Assembly: GCF_023278565.1 (NCBI RefSeq)
Contig: NC_064682.1
Location: 1,054,001-1,118,000 of the forward strand
DNA from: Colletotrichum lupini
Taxonomy: Eukaryota; Ascomycota; Sordariomycetes; Glomerellales; Glomerellaceae
Length of the DNA stretch: 64,000 bases
Direction of reading: 5' to 3'
Shown: positions 1-11,700 of the stretch, one piece after another
Layout: each line of letters starts with the position of its first letter
Numbering within the stretch: the stretch's first letter is position 1
Notes under the pieces: model-generated
The model's database searches: none
What the model was told of the DNA's origin: nothing
Seen by the model: only the letters and a program-made list of their open reading frames with translations
Translations under genes and position numbers: made by a program

Positions 1-1
1 G

Positions 2-412
2 TATCTCTACGGCATCATGGTCACCGACACAGGTAGTAACGACGTCCTCCCTACAGCACAAGGCTGCGCGGGCGCGGAGACGGGGCTGTATTTCTTCGGC
101 GACCAGCAAGTTGATCGGAGTCCAACGGGTTCAGTCGTGCAGGCGCGTGTTGCGTTAGCTGCTGCGCGGGGCGAGAGGAAACTGGGCCAGTCGTGGACAT
201 ATCACAGTCTTGTATCGAGGGGTGTTGGCGGGGATCGCGGGGCGTTTGTAGGGACGCCCGTGGAGGAGGTTGAGGTTGGTGGGAGGAGGGCTTGGAGGGT
301 TGAGGTGAGTGGACAGGCTTATTATACGGGCTCGAGTACGTTTGTGATGGAGGAGGGTGACGAGATTGGGAGGGGGTTTTCTTTTCGGGGATTTGAAGGG
401 CGAGGGCTGTGA
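2..412 (+). CDS. Trans-3-hydroxy-L-proline dehydratase-like protein (proline racemase family), C-terminal part only
   Basis: The reading frame is open from base 2 to the TGA at 410-412, so the gene starts left of the window. The translation carries the C-terminal signature of the proline racemase superfamily: GCAGAETGLYFFGDQQ, then DRSPTGS, and near the end GQAYYTGSSTFVMEEGDE and GRGFSFRGF. In racemases and epimerases of this family the second active-site motif is DRSPCG. Here the cysteine is a threonine (DRSPTG), which is the known hallmark of trans-3-hydroxy-L-proline dehydratases, enzymes that dehydrate trans-3-hydroxy-L-proline to pyrroline-2-carboxylate in the cytosol. The first catalytic cysteine lies outside the window and cannot be checked. 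The assignment to the family is secure; the substrate is inferred from the Cys-to-Thr change. Confidence 0.8.
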   Translation, partial: YLYGIMVTDTGSNDVLPTAQGCAGAETGLYFFGDQQVDRSPTGSVVQARVALAAARGERKLGQSWTYHSLVSRGVGGDRGAFVGTPVEEVEVGGRRAWRVEVSGQAYYTGSSTFVMEEGDEIGRGFSFRGFEGRGL

Positions 413-576
413 TCTCAACCAACCATGTTGCCATCCATTCCGTTACTTCTTTGAGTTATGTCTGAGGGCATCGCGCACCCTGGATAGCAGCAATGCCATG
501 AAAATTCACGAGCAAGTCACTCGTCTCAACAAAACTTACAAAAATTAGAATCTGGGGATCCAGCAAAAGAATGATT

Positions 577-658
577 CGACGTTGGCCTGATTCGAACAGA
601 CGCTCCCGAAGGAACAAGATTTCTAGTCTTGCGCATTAGACCACTCTGCCACAACGCC
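577..658 (-). tRNA. tRNA-Ser (anticodon AGA)
   Basis: Read on the minus strand, 658 to 577 folds as a class II tRNA. The acceptor stem GGCGTTG pairs with CAACGTC with one G-U pair. The anticodon stem AAGA/TCTT closes the loop CTAGAAA with anticodon AGA. A long variable arm follows (TTCCTTCGGGAGC region), then a TTCGAAT T-loop. The D-arm has GGCAGAGTGGTCTAATGC. Length is 82 nt including the discriminator base G, there is no intron, and CCA is not encoded, as expected in a eukaryote. The long variable arm and the AGA anticodon both point to serine. Confidence 0.95.
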
Positions 659-1396
659 GTGGAATCAACCCGCTTTGGGCGGGGATGACAATCTGGCGAG
701 CCCTAGGCGCTGATGTTTGTATGTCGTAGATAGTGGATCACGACGTGGATTAGGGTCGGACAGGGATGGGGTCTTGTGTGTGGTTGGGTCTCTTGGGAAC
801 AAAAGCATCGGAACGGTCAAGGCTCTCTCCCCCACCTGACAGATCCCAGAGGTTCGCTTCGAAGTGGACTATCGTGCGTTGTGGTTAAGAGACATATTGC
901 AATGTAGGAGATGGAAGTTGATAATAGTGCAACTCTGGCTCTCCAAACTGTGCGTTCGGCTTCTCAGAACCCGCGGTTGTTCAGTTTAGCCGGTTTCTAT
1001 GGAAGCGTCTGAACGGGAAAAATACGCACTACCCCGATGATTTAGACCTTCGTATTGATATCGCTGTGGCGGCGTAAAGCAGTCATCTTAATCGTCTTGT
1101 CAGCGATCTTAGCGCGAGCGGGGAAAATCGACATTTGGCCGTGTAAGATGAGTAAACGTGGGCGGGCAAGTCGTGGCGTCACATCGCATTACCTTACTCC
1201 GCGTCAAATATTAGCCGCATGTAATTGCAAAGGGCGTCAACTTCCATCCTGATATTATAAACCCCAAGAAACTGCATCGCAGACATCTCACACAACTCCA
1301 GAAAGCCAAGGCGTGAATACGAATAAGCTATTATATCCAGTCTCAACAACTATCCAAAGATCATCTACACTCTAAAACACCATCAAACAAGAAACC
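659..1396. other. Intergenic region with the promoter of the dehalogenase-like gene
   Basis: No coding feature can be supported. The last 150 bases before the ATG at 1397 are rich in C and A (for example AACTCCAGAAAGCC and CTCTAAAACACCATC), the usual look of a fungal 5' leader. No second tRNA or repeat was seen. Confidence 0.6.
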
Positions 1397-2314
1397 ATGA
1401 CGACCTTTGAAGGCTTCTCCCCCTTCACAGTAACAACCCAAACCTCCCCCGACGTCGTAATCCACGGCATCAAAAGCGGCGACGCAACCACCTCCTCCCT
1501 CCCGCCCCTCCTCCTCCTCCACGGCTTCCCCCAAAGCCACCACATCTGGCACAGCGTCGCAACCGCCGTCAAAGACCGCTACGCCGTCATCGCAATCGAC
1601 ATCCGCGGCTACGGCAACAGCTCGAAACCAGATGGCGTCCCCTCCTACGCCAAATCCGCCATGGCGCGGGACTGCATCGCCGTCATGGACTCCCTAGGCT
1701 ACGACGAGGACACCTCCTTCTACGTCTGCGCCCACGACCGCGGCGCGAGGGTCGCGCACAAGTTGTGCGTAGACTTCCCCTCCCGCATCCGCAGAGCAAT
1801 CTTCCTAGACATCTGTCCCACGCTGGTGATGTACGAGACCACGAACCTCGACTTCGCAAAGGCGTATTTCCACTGGTTCTTCCTCATCCAACCCTCGCCT
1901 CTACCCGAAACCCTCATCAACGCCGCGCCGCGCAAGTTTCTCGAGCTCTTCATGGGCGGACGCCAGCTCACGGGCCTGCAAATCTTCAGAGAGGAGGACT
2001 TCGAGTTCTACGCGCAGGTCATGGGCCAGCCGGAGGCCGTGGGCGCCATGTGCAACGACTACCGCGCGAGCGCGACGTTGGATCTCGAAGAGGCGGAGGC
2101 GGATCTGAGGGAGGGGAGGGTGTTGCGGACGCCGCTTGTTGTGCTTTGGGGGAAGCACGGGGTGATTGAGAAGTGTTTTGATGCGGTGGGCGAGTGGAGG
2201 AAGGTTGCTGGGGAGGGGGTTGAGGTTCAGGGGAGGAGTGTGGAGAGTGGGCATTATATCCCGGAGCAGGCGCCCGAGGAGGTTGTTAAGACGATCAACG
2301 AGTTCTTTGTGTGA
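1397..2314 (+). CDS. Alpha/beta hydrolase, fluoroacetate (haloacetate) dehalogenase-like
   Basis: An intronless 305-aa alpha/beta hydrolase. The oxyanion motif HGFPQ is at residues 42-46. The nucleophile elbow is AHDRGAR, giving an aspartate nucleophile (D114) rather than serine; D138 lies in FLDIC and the catalytic histidine in SGHYIP (H286). R115 and R118, H159 and W160 (FHWFF) and Y222 (NDYRAS) stand in the order and spacing of the carboxylate- and fluoride-binding residues known from the bacterial fluoroacetate dehalogenase of Rhodopseudomonas. The stretch YFHWFFLIQPSPLPE is typical of that subfamily and not of epoxide hydrolases, the nearest alternative. Family knowledge predicts hydrolytic C-F or C-Cl cleavage of 2-haloacids; the real substrate in a fungus is not known. 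No signal peptide is visible. The ATG follows an A/C-rich leader and is the first in frame. Confidence 0.85.
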   Translation: MTTFEGFSPFTVTTQTSPDVVIHGIKSGDATTSSLPPLLLLHGFPQSHHIWHSVATAVKDRYAVIAIDIRGYGNSSKPDGVPSYAKSAMARDCIAVMDSLGYDEDTSFYVCAHDRGARVAHKLCVDFPSRIRRAIFLDICPTLVMYETTNLDFAKAYFHWFFLIQPSPLPETLINAAPRKFLELFMGGRQLTGLQIFREEDFEFYAQVMGQPEAVGAMCNDYRASATLDLEEAEADLREGRVLRTPLVVLWGKHGVIEKCFDAVGEWRKVAGEGVEVQGRSVESGHYIPEQAPEEVVKTINEFFV

Positions 2315-3757
2315 GGGTTTTGCGGATGTTGTTGGGGGGTTTGGGAAGAAAGGCTTAATGACATGATAGGATCTGTAGAATTGAGTTGCTTTCGAGAGAG
2401 TTCATGAGCATTTGATCTTGATTTGGCTTTGATACCACGGCGATGCTCGTACTGATACGAATTCTGCACCAGAAACGAGTTGGGTTTAAGAGGAGTAAAC
2501 TCATCTCGGAAGGGGATGTGAGTGGCAACTCAAGTTAAACGAGACTAGAAGAAGGGATTAAAGAAAAGGACACAAAGTGCTGATTGTGGCTGGGATCACA
2601 GAAGTCGGTCATGGTGTCGTCTTAACTCGGAGTTCAAGAAGCACCAAAGTCCAACGAGAATGTAAAAGAATAAAGACGGGCTTCGACCGCCGGCCCCGCA
2701 CCGAACGGCGGCTACCCCAGATGCCGATAGCAAAGCCGTATACGGCATCGGTTCCAGGCTCAGGCAGGTTCTCAAACTTTGGCTTTATACATCCCATAAT
2801 ATATCACACCTGCCGCCGAGCTTTCATGAAAGTCTTCCCTGGCCTCAGCCTACTCAATTTAACAGCAGATGGTATTATTGTTCAGAGCTATGTAAGGTGT
2901 CAAGTAACACACGAGACGTTTTATAGACCTCCTTGGCTAGAAATATGTTGTTGGAATTTGGCCGCTCAGGACTAATTAGCTTAGGCTGAAGGCTATTTTG
3001 TTGGAAATGCCCTCGTCTTGAACCGTGCTGTGACACCCATGAATTTGTTCGTCTCTTCCACACTCGTCATTAGTACCCGTAACCTCATCAATGTGTGTTG
3101 TGCGCAGATCATATTCACAAAGCAGTCACATAAACGTGCATACATCATCGCAGTGAGAAACCACCGCAGTGAGAAGCAGCAACGAGATGCTGAGTCAAAT
3201 CAAACGGCCGTTGCCGTTGAATTCGCATTCCAATGTACCTATTGAAAACCCATTGCCCTCTGCGGTGTCAGCACCCCTGAAGGTAGGGTTCGTGTACATT
3301 CTGTCATCCTCACTGATGCCTCAAATTCTCCGCGTTGGGAGCATCTGCACTCTGCATCCTCTTCTCGACGTGACCCACAACGTTGCTGCGGCCCATTCCC
3401 GTTTGTGTCCGAATGCTGTTCCTCTCCACCTGCTTTGACCCCACAGGCAGCATCTAGAATGCGAGCTTGCAGCTCCTCTTGTCGTTCTAGGCCCTCAACA
3501 CCTCGTGTTTTGTCCTGTATCAAACCACCAAGTCATGCCGGTTGCTACCAAAAAAAAAAAGTTCTCCCTGTTGAGAAAGGTGGGAGACAATGTGAAACGC
3601 CTCGTTGAAATCGCACTGCCTCTATCAAATCACCCAGTATGCTGCTCTTCTGCTCGGTTCGACCATGCTGTGTTGCCCGTTGAATCCTCGTCTCCAATGG
3701 CGAAATGTCAAAAACTGCACATTTGCTTTTTTTCTCTCGTACTGTTGTGTCGACCGT
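2315..3757. other. Intergenic region between convergent genes
   Basis: This holds the 3' flanks of the dehalogenase-like gene on the plus strand and of the conserved hypothetical gene on the minus strand. The short open frames in both directions lack recognisable domains. A run of ten A residues lies near 3550. I see nothing else. Confidence 0.55.
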
Positions 3758-5740
3758 CTAAATGGCCCAGCTGCCTCGTCTCTCTCGTACACCCCATGCG
3801 AGGGAATCCAGGCTGTCCAGATCCGGGTGTTGTCTAGCCCACTCGTAGATGTAGGATTTTAGCGCCTTCCATCTCGGGCATCTCTTCTCCTCTGCCAACT
3901 CAGCCTCAGCCGGCTCCATCAAATGACCACTTGCCATCTGCTTCGCGTCATCAGCTTCAAGCTCTTCGACACTGACTTGAGCAATCTTGGCGAGCTCCTC
4001 GTCAAAGGCCCTTGCCATGGCGGGGTATCCCAGCGACAAGTAGTTGTAGACCTGCGTGATAAAGATGTCGTCGAATTCCGATGCAATCTTCTCCTCCAAT
4101 GCTTTTTCGCGCTTGAGGCGGTCCTCAAGGCCAGCGAGCATGTGAAGACCCTTGGCCTCACCCGATCGAACGCGGTGCTCAGCTGTGTTTGGTGTCAGAG
4201 TCGCAGACGCATAGTCCGATCCAGGCTCATCCGTCAATGAGCTCTTGCTAAAGGCTGCGGCGAATGGGTCCGCAGGGGTGGCGGCTGGAAGCGGTGTATG
4301 CAGCATTCTGGGGCCTTGAAGATGTGGTGGTACAATGGCCTGATCGCTTTCGCTGCCCCGGAAGCAGTAGCCCCTCCACAAGCCGGCTTCGCCCGTGGCA
4401 TCCCTGTTTCTCTCCTCGACGGTCGGGCCTTCGGTGAAGGGGTGGTCCGGCTCAAGCTTGGTCTGCTTCGGCGAGGGGCATTTTCGGAAAATCAGGTCCT
4501 TGCCCAGCATCGGCGGGGACGCCGCCTTGCGCATCTTGCGAAACTCGCTCGTCTCCGCAGGGAGTCCGAAGTTGCCGAACGGGCGGCCAAATCCGCCTTG
4601 GGGCTTTCGGAAGCCAGTTTCGGGAACGACCTGCGCAGGTGCAGCGATAGGCACCTGGGCAGGCTTGCTGGCCGCGTCTGGCGGAATGTATGGCATGCCA
4701 GTTTCGCCAATGGGCTTGCTCACCGGCTCTGGGGGAGGAAGCTCCGGGCGCCGCGTATCTTGGGTAGCGATTGGGTCAGGCGCGATCAGCGGCATGAAAC
4801 TCTCGCCAATCGGTTCCAATGGTCCCTTGGAGCTGGTGTCGGTGGTGTGGTTCCTCTTGTTCGTCAACCACATGGGATCCGGCGGGGTGTCGAGTTCCAT
4901 CCTGTCGAGTTCGGAATCGTTCTTGGTGCTTTCGTCGTCGTCATCGTCAAAGACAGGCGCGTGCTCGCCTCTGGCAACAGCCAGATCCTGGGCATGCTTC
5001 TGCATCTCCTTTTGCCAATATCCAACTTCTGAAGACTTGCGGCGGGGAGCATGGCCATGGCGGCCCCTTTGCTTGGCCTGAGTACCGGTCTGCTGTGGTG
5101 AGACGCTCTCTGGCGTGCTGTCGTCTCCCGAGCTCTCTCTGAAGTAGAAATGGGCGGCGCCTCCCTCACGCGGGCGACTGTTGGGGAACGCTGCCAGAGC
5201 AGCCTCTTGCATCTGGCGTTCAGCCTCCATGGCAGCCCATTCCAACATGTAGGTGCCTGCATTCTCATCTTCCGACTCTCTTCGTGCGCCCTTTGGTTGC
5301 CTCTGAATCTGTTGAGTCTGGGAAGCGGGCGAAGCAGCGCCATCGTTCAACTTGCGTCTCGACTTGTTCCGTTGGAGGTAGATATGATTTGTGTAGGGTG
5401 TGATGTCGGTCTTATCGCTCGGGCGAGTGGCAGGACCAGCGTCGCCCTCCCTACGGGCGCGCCTAGAGGTCTCGATAAGTTGAGGAGCGAAGCGGCGTCT
5501 CGGTGCCGGCTGGGTTTGAAGAGAATGCAATTGCGGCGGCGGCTGCTGCATCCGCTGCTCGAAAGGATTGGGAGAGGGCGTTCGCGGGGTGTGTTCGGGA
5601 GTCAACTCAGGTGCCGGGCCTGTTTGATGTTGCTGTTGCTGAGATTGCGGTTGTTGCTCGGTAGTCTTACGTACAGACTCGAAGGTGGTCTCGATAGGAA
5701 CGGGGACGAACCGCCTCCGCGGCTCGGTGGATTGAGCCAT
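3758..5740 (-). CDS. Conserved fungal protein of unknown function with a LisH-like C-terminal motif
   Basis: A 660-aa intronless frame starting at the ATG complementary to 5738-5740. Most of the protein looks disordered and is rich in P, S, Q, E and R. The motif RRRFxPxxIET occurs twice near the N-terminus (about residues 8-18 and 81-91). Two short repeats of the form PIGE(S/T)xMPxIxPD occur in the middle, before a glycine/phenylalanine-rich piece (GGFGRPFGNFG). The C-terminal 100 residues look folded: ITQVYNYLSLGYPAMARAF at 561-579 fits the LisH pattern (hydrophobic helix, YL, GY, A, F, E), followed by CPRWKALKSYIYEWARQHP and the end AWGVRERRGSWAI. LisH motifs usually mediate dimerisation. 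The LisH reading is an inference from pattern; I do not know a function. Long antisense frames over this gene are shadows. Confidence 0.8.
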   Translation of the reverse strand: MAQSTEPRRRFVPVPIETTFESVRKTTEQQPQSQQQQHQTGPAPELTPEHTPRTPSPNPFEQRMQQPPPQLHSLQTQPAPRRRFAPQLIETSRRARREGDAGPATRPSDKTDITPYTNHIYLQRNKSRRKLNDGAASPASQTQQIQRQPKGARRESEDENAGTYMLEWAAMEAERQMQEAALAAFPNSRPREGGAAHFYFRESSGDDSTPESVSPQQTGTQAKQRGRHGHAPRRKSSEVGYWQKEMQKHAQDLAVARGEHAPVFDDDDDESTKNDSELDRMELDTPPDPMWLTNKRNHTTDTSSKGPLEPIGESFMPLIAPDPIATQDTRRPELPPPEPVSKPIGETGMPYIPPDAASKPAQVPIAAPAQVVPETGFRKPQGGFGRPFGNFGLPAETSEFRKMRKAASPPMLGKDLIFRKCPSPKQTKLEPDHPFTEGPTVEERNRDATGEAGLWRGYCFRGSESDQAIVPPHLQGPRMLHTPLPAATPADPFAAAFSKSSLTDEPGSDYASATLTPNTAEHRVRSGEAKGLHMLAGLEDRLKREKALEEKIASEFDDIFITQVYNYLSLGYPAMARAFDEELAKIAQVSVEELEADDAKQMASGHLMEPAEAELAEEKRCPRWKALKSYIYEWARQHPDLDSLDSLAWGVRERRGSWAI

Positions 5741-8700
5741 GGCGGAGGGCGGCAGATGGAGAGTTGGGGAAGGATTGGCGAAAGGAGAATTTCGAGGCGT
5801 CGATCCGAACGAGAGGAGTTGGATAGGGCAGAGAACACCAGGCCGGATGGGAAAAGTTGGTTGGGGAGGTTGTGTTGGAGAACCCTTCTTTCAGTGAGAC
5901 GAGGGGCAGAGTGAGAGTGATGGGACGAAAGAGTGACGCAGAGGTGGCCCCGGTGTCGGTTGAGGGCAGTACCTAGGGTGTAGATGTGGTGGGAGAGGCT
6001 GGTCTGTGGTTGGGCGATGCCGCGAAGAGATATTGCTGTCGCTGCCCGTGCGGCGCGTAGGTGTTGAGGAGGAGAAGAGAAAGGAGGGTATGAGAGGAGG
6101 GAGGGAGGGAGGTAGTAAGACGGATAGATCGTGAGTTTTGTCAGAGGACAAGACTCGGAGGTGAGGAGGTGAGGTACGGGCACGTCTTGTTTGGTTGAGC
6201 CCTTGTGTGTCAATCGTGGGAAAAGACGGAGAGAATGCAAAGGGGCATGCGGCGGTGACCGGTCACAGGGCGTATTTGGCTGGAAGCAGCGAGCACAATA
6301 CCTTCGTACCTACCTTGCCTACGCAGTGGAGGGCAGCGATAGTCGGGAGCGGCAACAACGACAGGGAACGAGGAAGAGGGCAAGCCGCAAAAGCAGGATA
6401 GAGTGACTATAGTACAATGAGAATGGGAATGTCTCCGATACTTGCTGAGTACCTTGGAGTCATGCGAACATGTGTGAAGCTATGTACCGTCGGAGGCATA
6501 TTTGGCTGTCGGAGATTGAGTCTGACAAGTATTGACTCGTATTGAGTACCTCACTTCCATTCAGCAGATGGCCAAGATACCTCGTTCCAGAACCCAAGCA
6601 GGTACTTTTTATGGCGATTAAAGCAGGGCCAGCGCCGCCAGCAGACTGACGACCACGGCGCGGACAGGGCGGATGCGAGGGTGTAGTGGGGTTGGGACAG
6701 GTTACAGAGTGGGATGACAGCTACGTACCTACCTTACCCTGAGCCCCAGACACTGTGCCAGGTACCTGAGTGATGTACATCGTACGAAGTACCTACCTAG
6801 GGTATTGTGGGTGTTCTCGCGGGGCAGGAACGAGGGCAGTCACCGATGCCATGGAATGAATGATGTCGGTGTCGTTCCTTCCCTCACCTTCTGCTCTTTC
6901 CTCTACCTCAATTCGCACCTGCTTTTTGAGTCTTGACGTGCTGGGACATGCCTTCCTCTTTCTCAAGATTACGAAATCGGAGAAAGGAACAAGGCAAGAA
7001 ACAGACAAGAAGGAAAGAGTCAGACTTTCTTACCTAATACTCTCAATTGCGTAAAGAATTAAAACATTTCAAAAAGAGTCCAGACTCGACTTTGTCAGAA
7101 ACACGCCCGATGTCGCACAGTGCCCCCGCCCGCTCTCCCCGCTGTTGCAGTGTATCCGTTGTGTGCACGCACATCCTCCAGGACTCCAGTGTCTCTCTCT
7201 CCATTGCTCCCACTTCTTCCTCTTAGGTCTGGAGAAAGGTGAGCAACCGGAGACAAACACAGTTGCAGCCGGAGCCAGCCACACCTTGCAGGTACATGCT
7301 GATCCCGTCGCTCTCTCCGCCCATTGAACAATTGCGCCCTGAATATCCACGATACCTCACCAGTATTTACTCGATTGCCGACCTTACTTTGTACCTTGAC
7401 CGTATCGGCGGCTCAACTAAACATACTCGGATGGGATGGCCACAAGGGTCCTTTTTGGTCGCGTGTTTTACCACTTGCCACAGTTCGCAATTGTGTTTCC
7501 TACTCCCCGAAATCTCCAGTCTTCAGTCCATCTCCAGTCTCCAGAGACCACCTCCAGAGCACCCATTTCTCTCGTTTCCCCCCCTCTGCCCGCATTTTCT
7601 CTCGTACCCTTAACATAATAAGGTGGGCACCAAGGCCACCTGATCTGACTTGGGAGGCGATCGCTCCAGGGCAGGGCAGGGAACAGAGCCCCGAGCCACG
7701 CTTCAGCTGACTGTCCGCACACCAGCTTTTACGTCTCCAGCCTCTCCTCTACCGGTACGGAGTATTGCCAATACGGATATTCGTGCATTTCAGAGTGTCG
7801 CAATCCAGCACCTACGCCGCACGCCGGCCGTACGCCACAAGATATCCGTATCCGTACCTACCGGTCTACCGAGGTCCCTGACATCATCGTCCCTTTCGAC
7901 CAATTCGGACTCTCAGAGTCTGCCTCTACTCCGTGCGGATACATGTGTTCCCATAGACGTCCCGCTCAGTACGACGAGCTCGACCCGAGAATTACAGCCA
8001 TGCCCATGACCCGTTATTGTGCATGCTATCCTAGCCTGGAACCTGGGCCAGCCTCGCTCTCCCCTTGGGGGGCCCACGAGCACTCAAGTATCGACTACGA
8101 CTCTCGAGCACCGACAGCAAACACACAGCGGCATCATGCATAACTTGGTGAGCACTAATGGGTGCGGGCAGTGGGCACCGCTGAGCACAGCAGACGACTC
8201 TCTGGCACCAGACCATCACAGACGCACACCAGAGCCATGAGGAATGCTTGGCTTGCGCAGTGAGAGCCCGCCAACGACAAAAGACGTTGGTCATTAGTGC
8301 CAGCACCCTCAAACTTTCGCCGCCTTCCGTCTCACGGCCCCAACCTCGACCTCGATCTCAACCTTCACCACAATCAACGCCAATGCAATAACATGGAGAG
8401 AAGAGGAGCCCCTAGAGACAACAGCCTGTCAGACTTGACGGAAATGGCGTCTGTTCGCCCCCGGATCTGTCCCCAATGCGGCCATGCCTATCAAACTAGG
8501 CCGCTTCACAGCCCGCTAAAACTTCTGCCAGCCGAACTTTCAAAAACTTAGACTTTTGCGCCCTCTTCTCTGCGACTCTGCGACTCATTAAGCAGCCCTC
8601 GATAGCACACGATGGATTCGAGAGCTCTGTCACAAGGCCACTCACCACTGGCTCAGCAGCGTCCAGCTGCCCCTTCTGTTTACCTTTGCATCGCATCGCG

Positions 8701-11700
8701 TTGGGTGAGGGTGAGGGTAGGGCGCCTTTTGGCTTGGTTTTCTCGGAAGCTTCTCACCGATCAAATACCCCTGCACTGGCGCTAGCACATCCCAGCGTTC
8801 CATTCAACAATCATACCGTCGCTCCGTCTTCCGCCTCCCGCCTTGGAAAGACAACCAGAAGGGCCAGGCTTCTGTTGTCTCTTGTCACACTCACGACGCC
8901 CTCATCGCCAGAGTACGGGGCAGCTGCCAGGAATGCTCACTCTGCCCACTGTAGAGGACGGCATTTCTCTGAAGACTTGGGGTAATCTCGCAGCCCGGGG
9001 ATACCGTATTGCTAAGATGAGGTAATGAGGCGCTGGCGTGGCTGAGGTTCTATTTGCGATTCAAGCCCCGAGATTAGCTACGAACCCTGACCGAAGCATT
9101 TTGCAATGCCAGCAGCCTAACACACGATGCTTCCGGGCATGTCATTCAATATGTATGGACCTCACCAGGGATGGCTCCTTTCGGGGAAGCCTCCCGCTGA
9201 GCGTCACTCGTCGTCGTCGCGCTGCACTACCAGGCACTACCCGACACCTCAACTGACGCCATGTTTTCTTGGGAACTTGGAAACATCGGACGACTGCCGC
9301 TTCGGGAGCAACCAATTGGGCCTATTGAGCCACAGAAGTTCGCAATCGACCCGTCCATTGTCCAGAGAAACGCATTGTCCAAAGCTTGCCAGCTGTGCCA
9401 GCTCATCGATCCAAGACTGAAAGCATCCCACATTCCACCCACGAAGGCGAGCCCAAGACGTTGAGCGAGGAACTGGGCGACGACAACCGTCAACGTCGGT
9501 CAGCGTCACATCACGTTCCTAACAGTCACTTCTTGTTTGTTTCCGCACGGCCCGCGGGGGTCGCTTCTTTTCACCTACCTATCTCGGCCGGCAGTCAACG
9601 TACGCCTCATCTGATGATCTGAATCACAACCAACAGTCCACTACTACCTATCCGTGCTCCGTACCAGTATCCGGGGCAAGCAAGCATGCTCACCGACGAT
9701 CGCCGGCCCCTATGAATGGCTGAACCCCCACACCGCTGTCCAGACTTTGGAATCTCCCCACGGCAACCTACTTGCAGTTGCAACGCCCTTGTTTCGTTAT
9801 CTCTGCTCCTCCATATGTGAAACTTTTTGGTGTTACCACTGCCACGCAAACGACAGTCTGGTCTTTCCAATAATGACAAGAATGCCCAAGATTCACCGAT
9901 ACCGGCATGATGCTATCTTGCCGCTAAAGAAGGCTACCTGGGCAATGGATGAACCCATCAACAGACAACGCACCGTTAGCTGAGTTCGTCCACAGGAACC
10001 CCGTTGCGATGCATGAAGCTATGGAAAAGGGAGCCGCAGGAATTCCACTACAGTCCAACTTCACCTGAGCCAAGGCATTAACCCCGGCCGTCTTGATCGG
10101 TGAGAATTCACGACGACTTCATTCTTGCCCGCACTTTCAGCTCAATTCCCGAGCACCTAGAGCGGTGCAATCGCACACGTGCCCGATTGCTGCTTTTTCC
10201 TGCCACGCGCGCTCGCCATGATACCACCCTCCAGCTGCAAGCCACATGCAGAGAAGTCAGTTCTCGTGATAATCAGGGACTCAAATCCGACATTATTGGC
10301 CGACTCGCTGCTTCGATGCGGCCGCTAAAAGGCTCTGATGCATCTGACACACACCGCTCAGAGACTCTTCTGTTGAGACTAGTCAGAATCGGTGTCCATC
10401 CGGAAGGGATGGTGCAGCCAACCGGCTTGGTGCCCGCTCCTCGCTGAGTCGCGGGCCTGGGCATTCCTACTCTGGGACCTGGCCTTCCGTCCGGGGGTTC
10501 GACCTCTCTCACCTCTCCCCAACCCCGGAAGCCCAACATGTGACCCCGGAACGGCTCAATAGGATGCGGTTCCGGCTGCACCCGGGACCGGCCGGTCGGC
10601 TAGGATAGACTTTGTCTCCGCGTTTACGACTCCACCAGTTCCGCCCGCCGCCGGGTATAGGTCGTCCTGACTCGCCGAGGAAGCGGCACTTGGGTTTTTA
10701 TCCGACACAACCTCAGATGTTCCAGGGACCTGTTGATCCGGATCATGTTGCCGGCGCCATTATCTAGAATGAAAGTTTTCGAAGTTTGGTTTGAGGTTTT
10801 CAAAATGGAAAGGAGCGGGGATCGGGGGAGACAGAGCCTTATTTCAGAATCCTCATCTGAAAGCTCAAGCAACGTCGCTCAGAGAGCCGTGATATTCCAG
10901 AGCATTGCACAGATCATGAAATTATGAAGAAATTTCCTACTTGCCCTCCGGCCGTTAGCCATGAGTTTGGCCATTAGGTTTGGAAGATCCAGGCGACTGG
11001 CTTTCTGAAGTGTCTCGAAGGCTCATAGCAAGACGTCTACGCAAAGTCTTGGAAGATGGAGAACTCACGAACTAATATAGCGAGATAAGCGAGGAAGAAT
11101 GATTCTTGCGCCTTTGCATTTCTTGATGGTGCGCCTCAGACAAGTCGCCAGACAGGCGGTTTGAGGTACTCCCAAATGGACGAGTGGAGAAGATCAACAT
11201 GCCATATCGAAGCACTCGAGACGATGGCTTTATATCATCAATCGCATCCTGCTACATCGACAAGAGCTGACATTTGTGGTAGACAACATGTAACTGTTCA
11301 CGCGTAGGCAAAGGCCTTGTAGCCGGCACCTTACTTGTCATGATGTATTCTCATACTGATATCTTGCATATCACATTCGTCTTCCAGATATGATCGACTT
11401 TATCCTATATTGTCTACCTCTTCACCGGCGGTCGAATCACTCTGTCATTTTGAGAGGCATCTCCATATCTGCGTCACATCCACAATCACAAGCTCAACAT
11501 ATCCCTCAATGGCGCTTATCATGAACAGTATCGAGGCTTTGGATGTTGTGCTCGCAACTTCCCCATTGCTAGTCTGCAGTCCTACATGCCACCCATATGT
11601 AGCGGGCAAAAAAACCAGTCAGTGGCTACCTTGTACGGGGTATGACAACTTACCACAGGTCTGCAGTGCTTAGAATAATAATACTGAGCGAGTTAGCACC

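Noticed and set aside
4298..5081. Long plus-strand frames (over 220 codons) antisense to the 660-aa gene
   Set aside because: They are shadows of the minus-strand gene; their translations have no recognisable domain and the minus frame is longer with a conserved-looking end.
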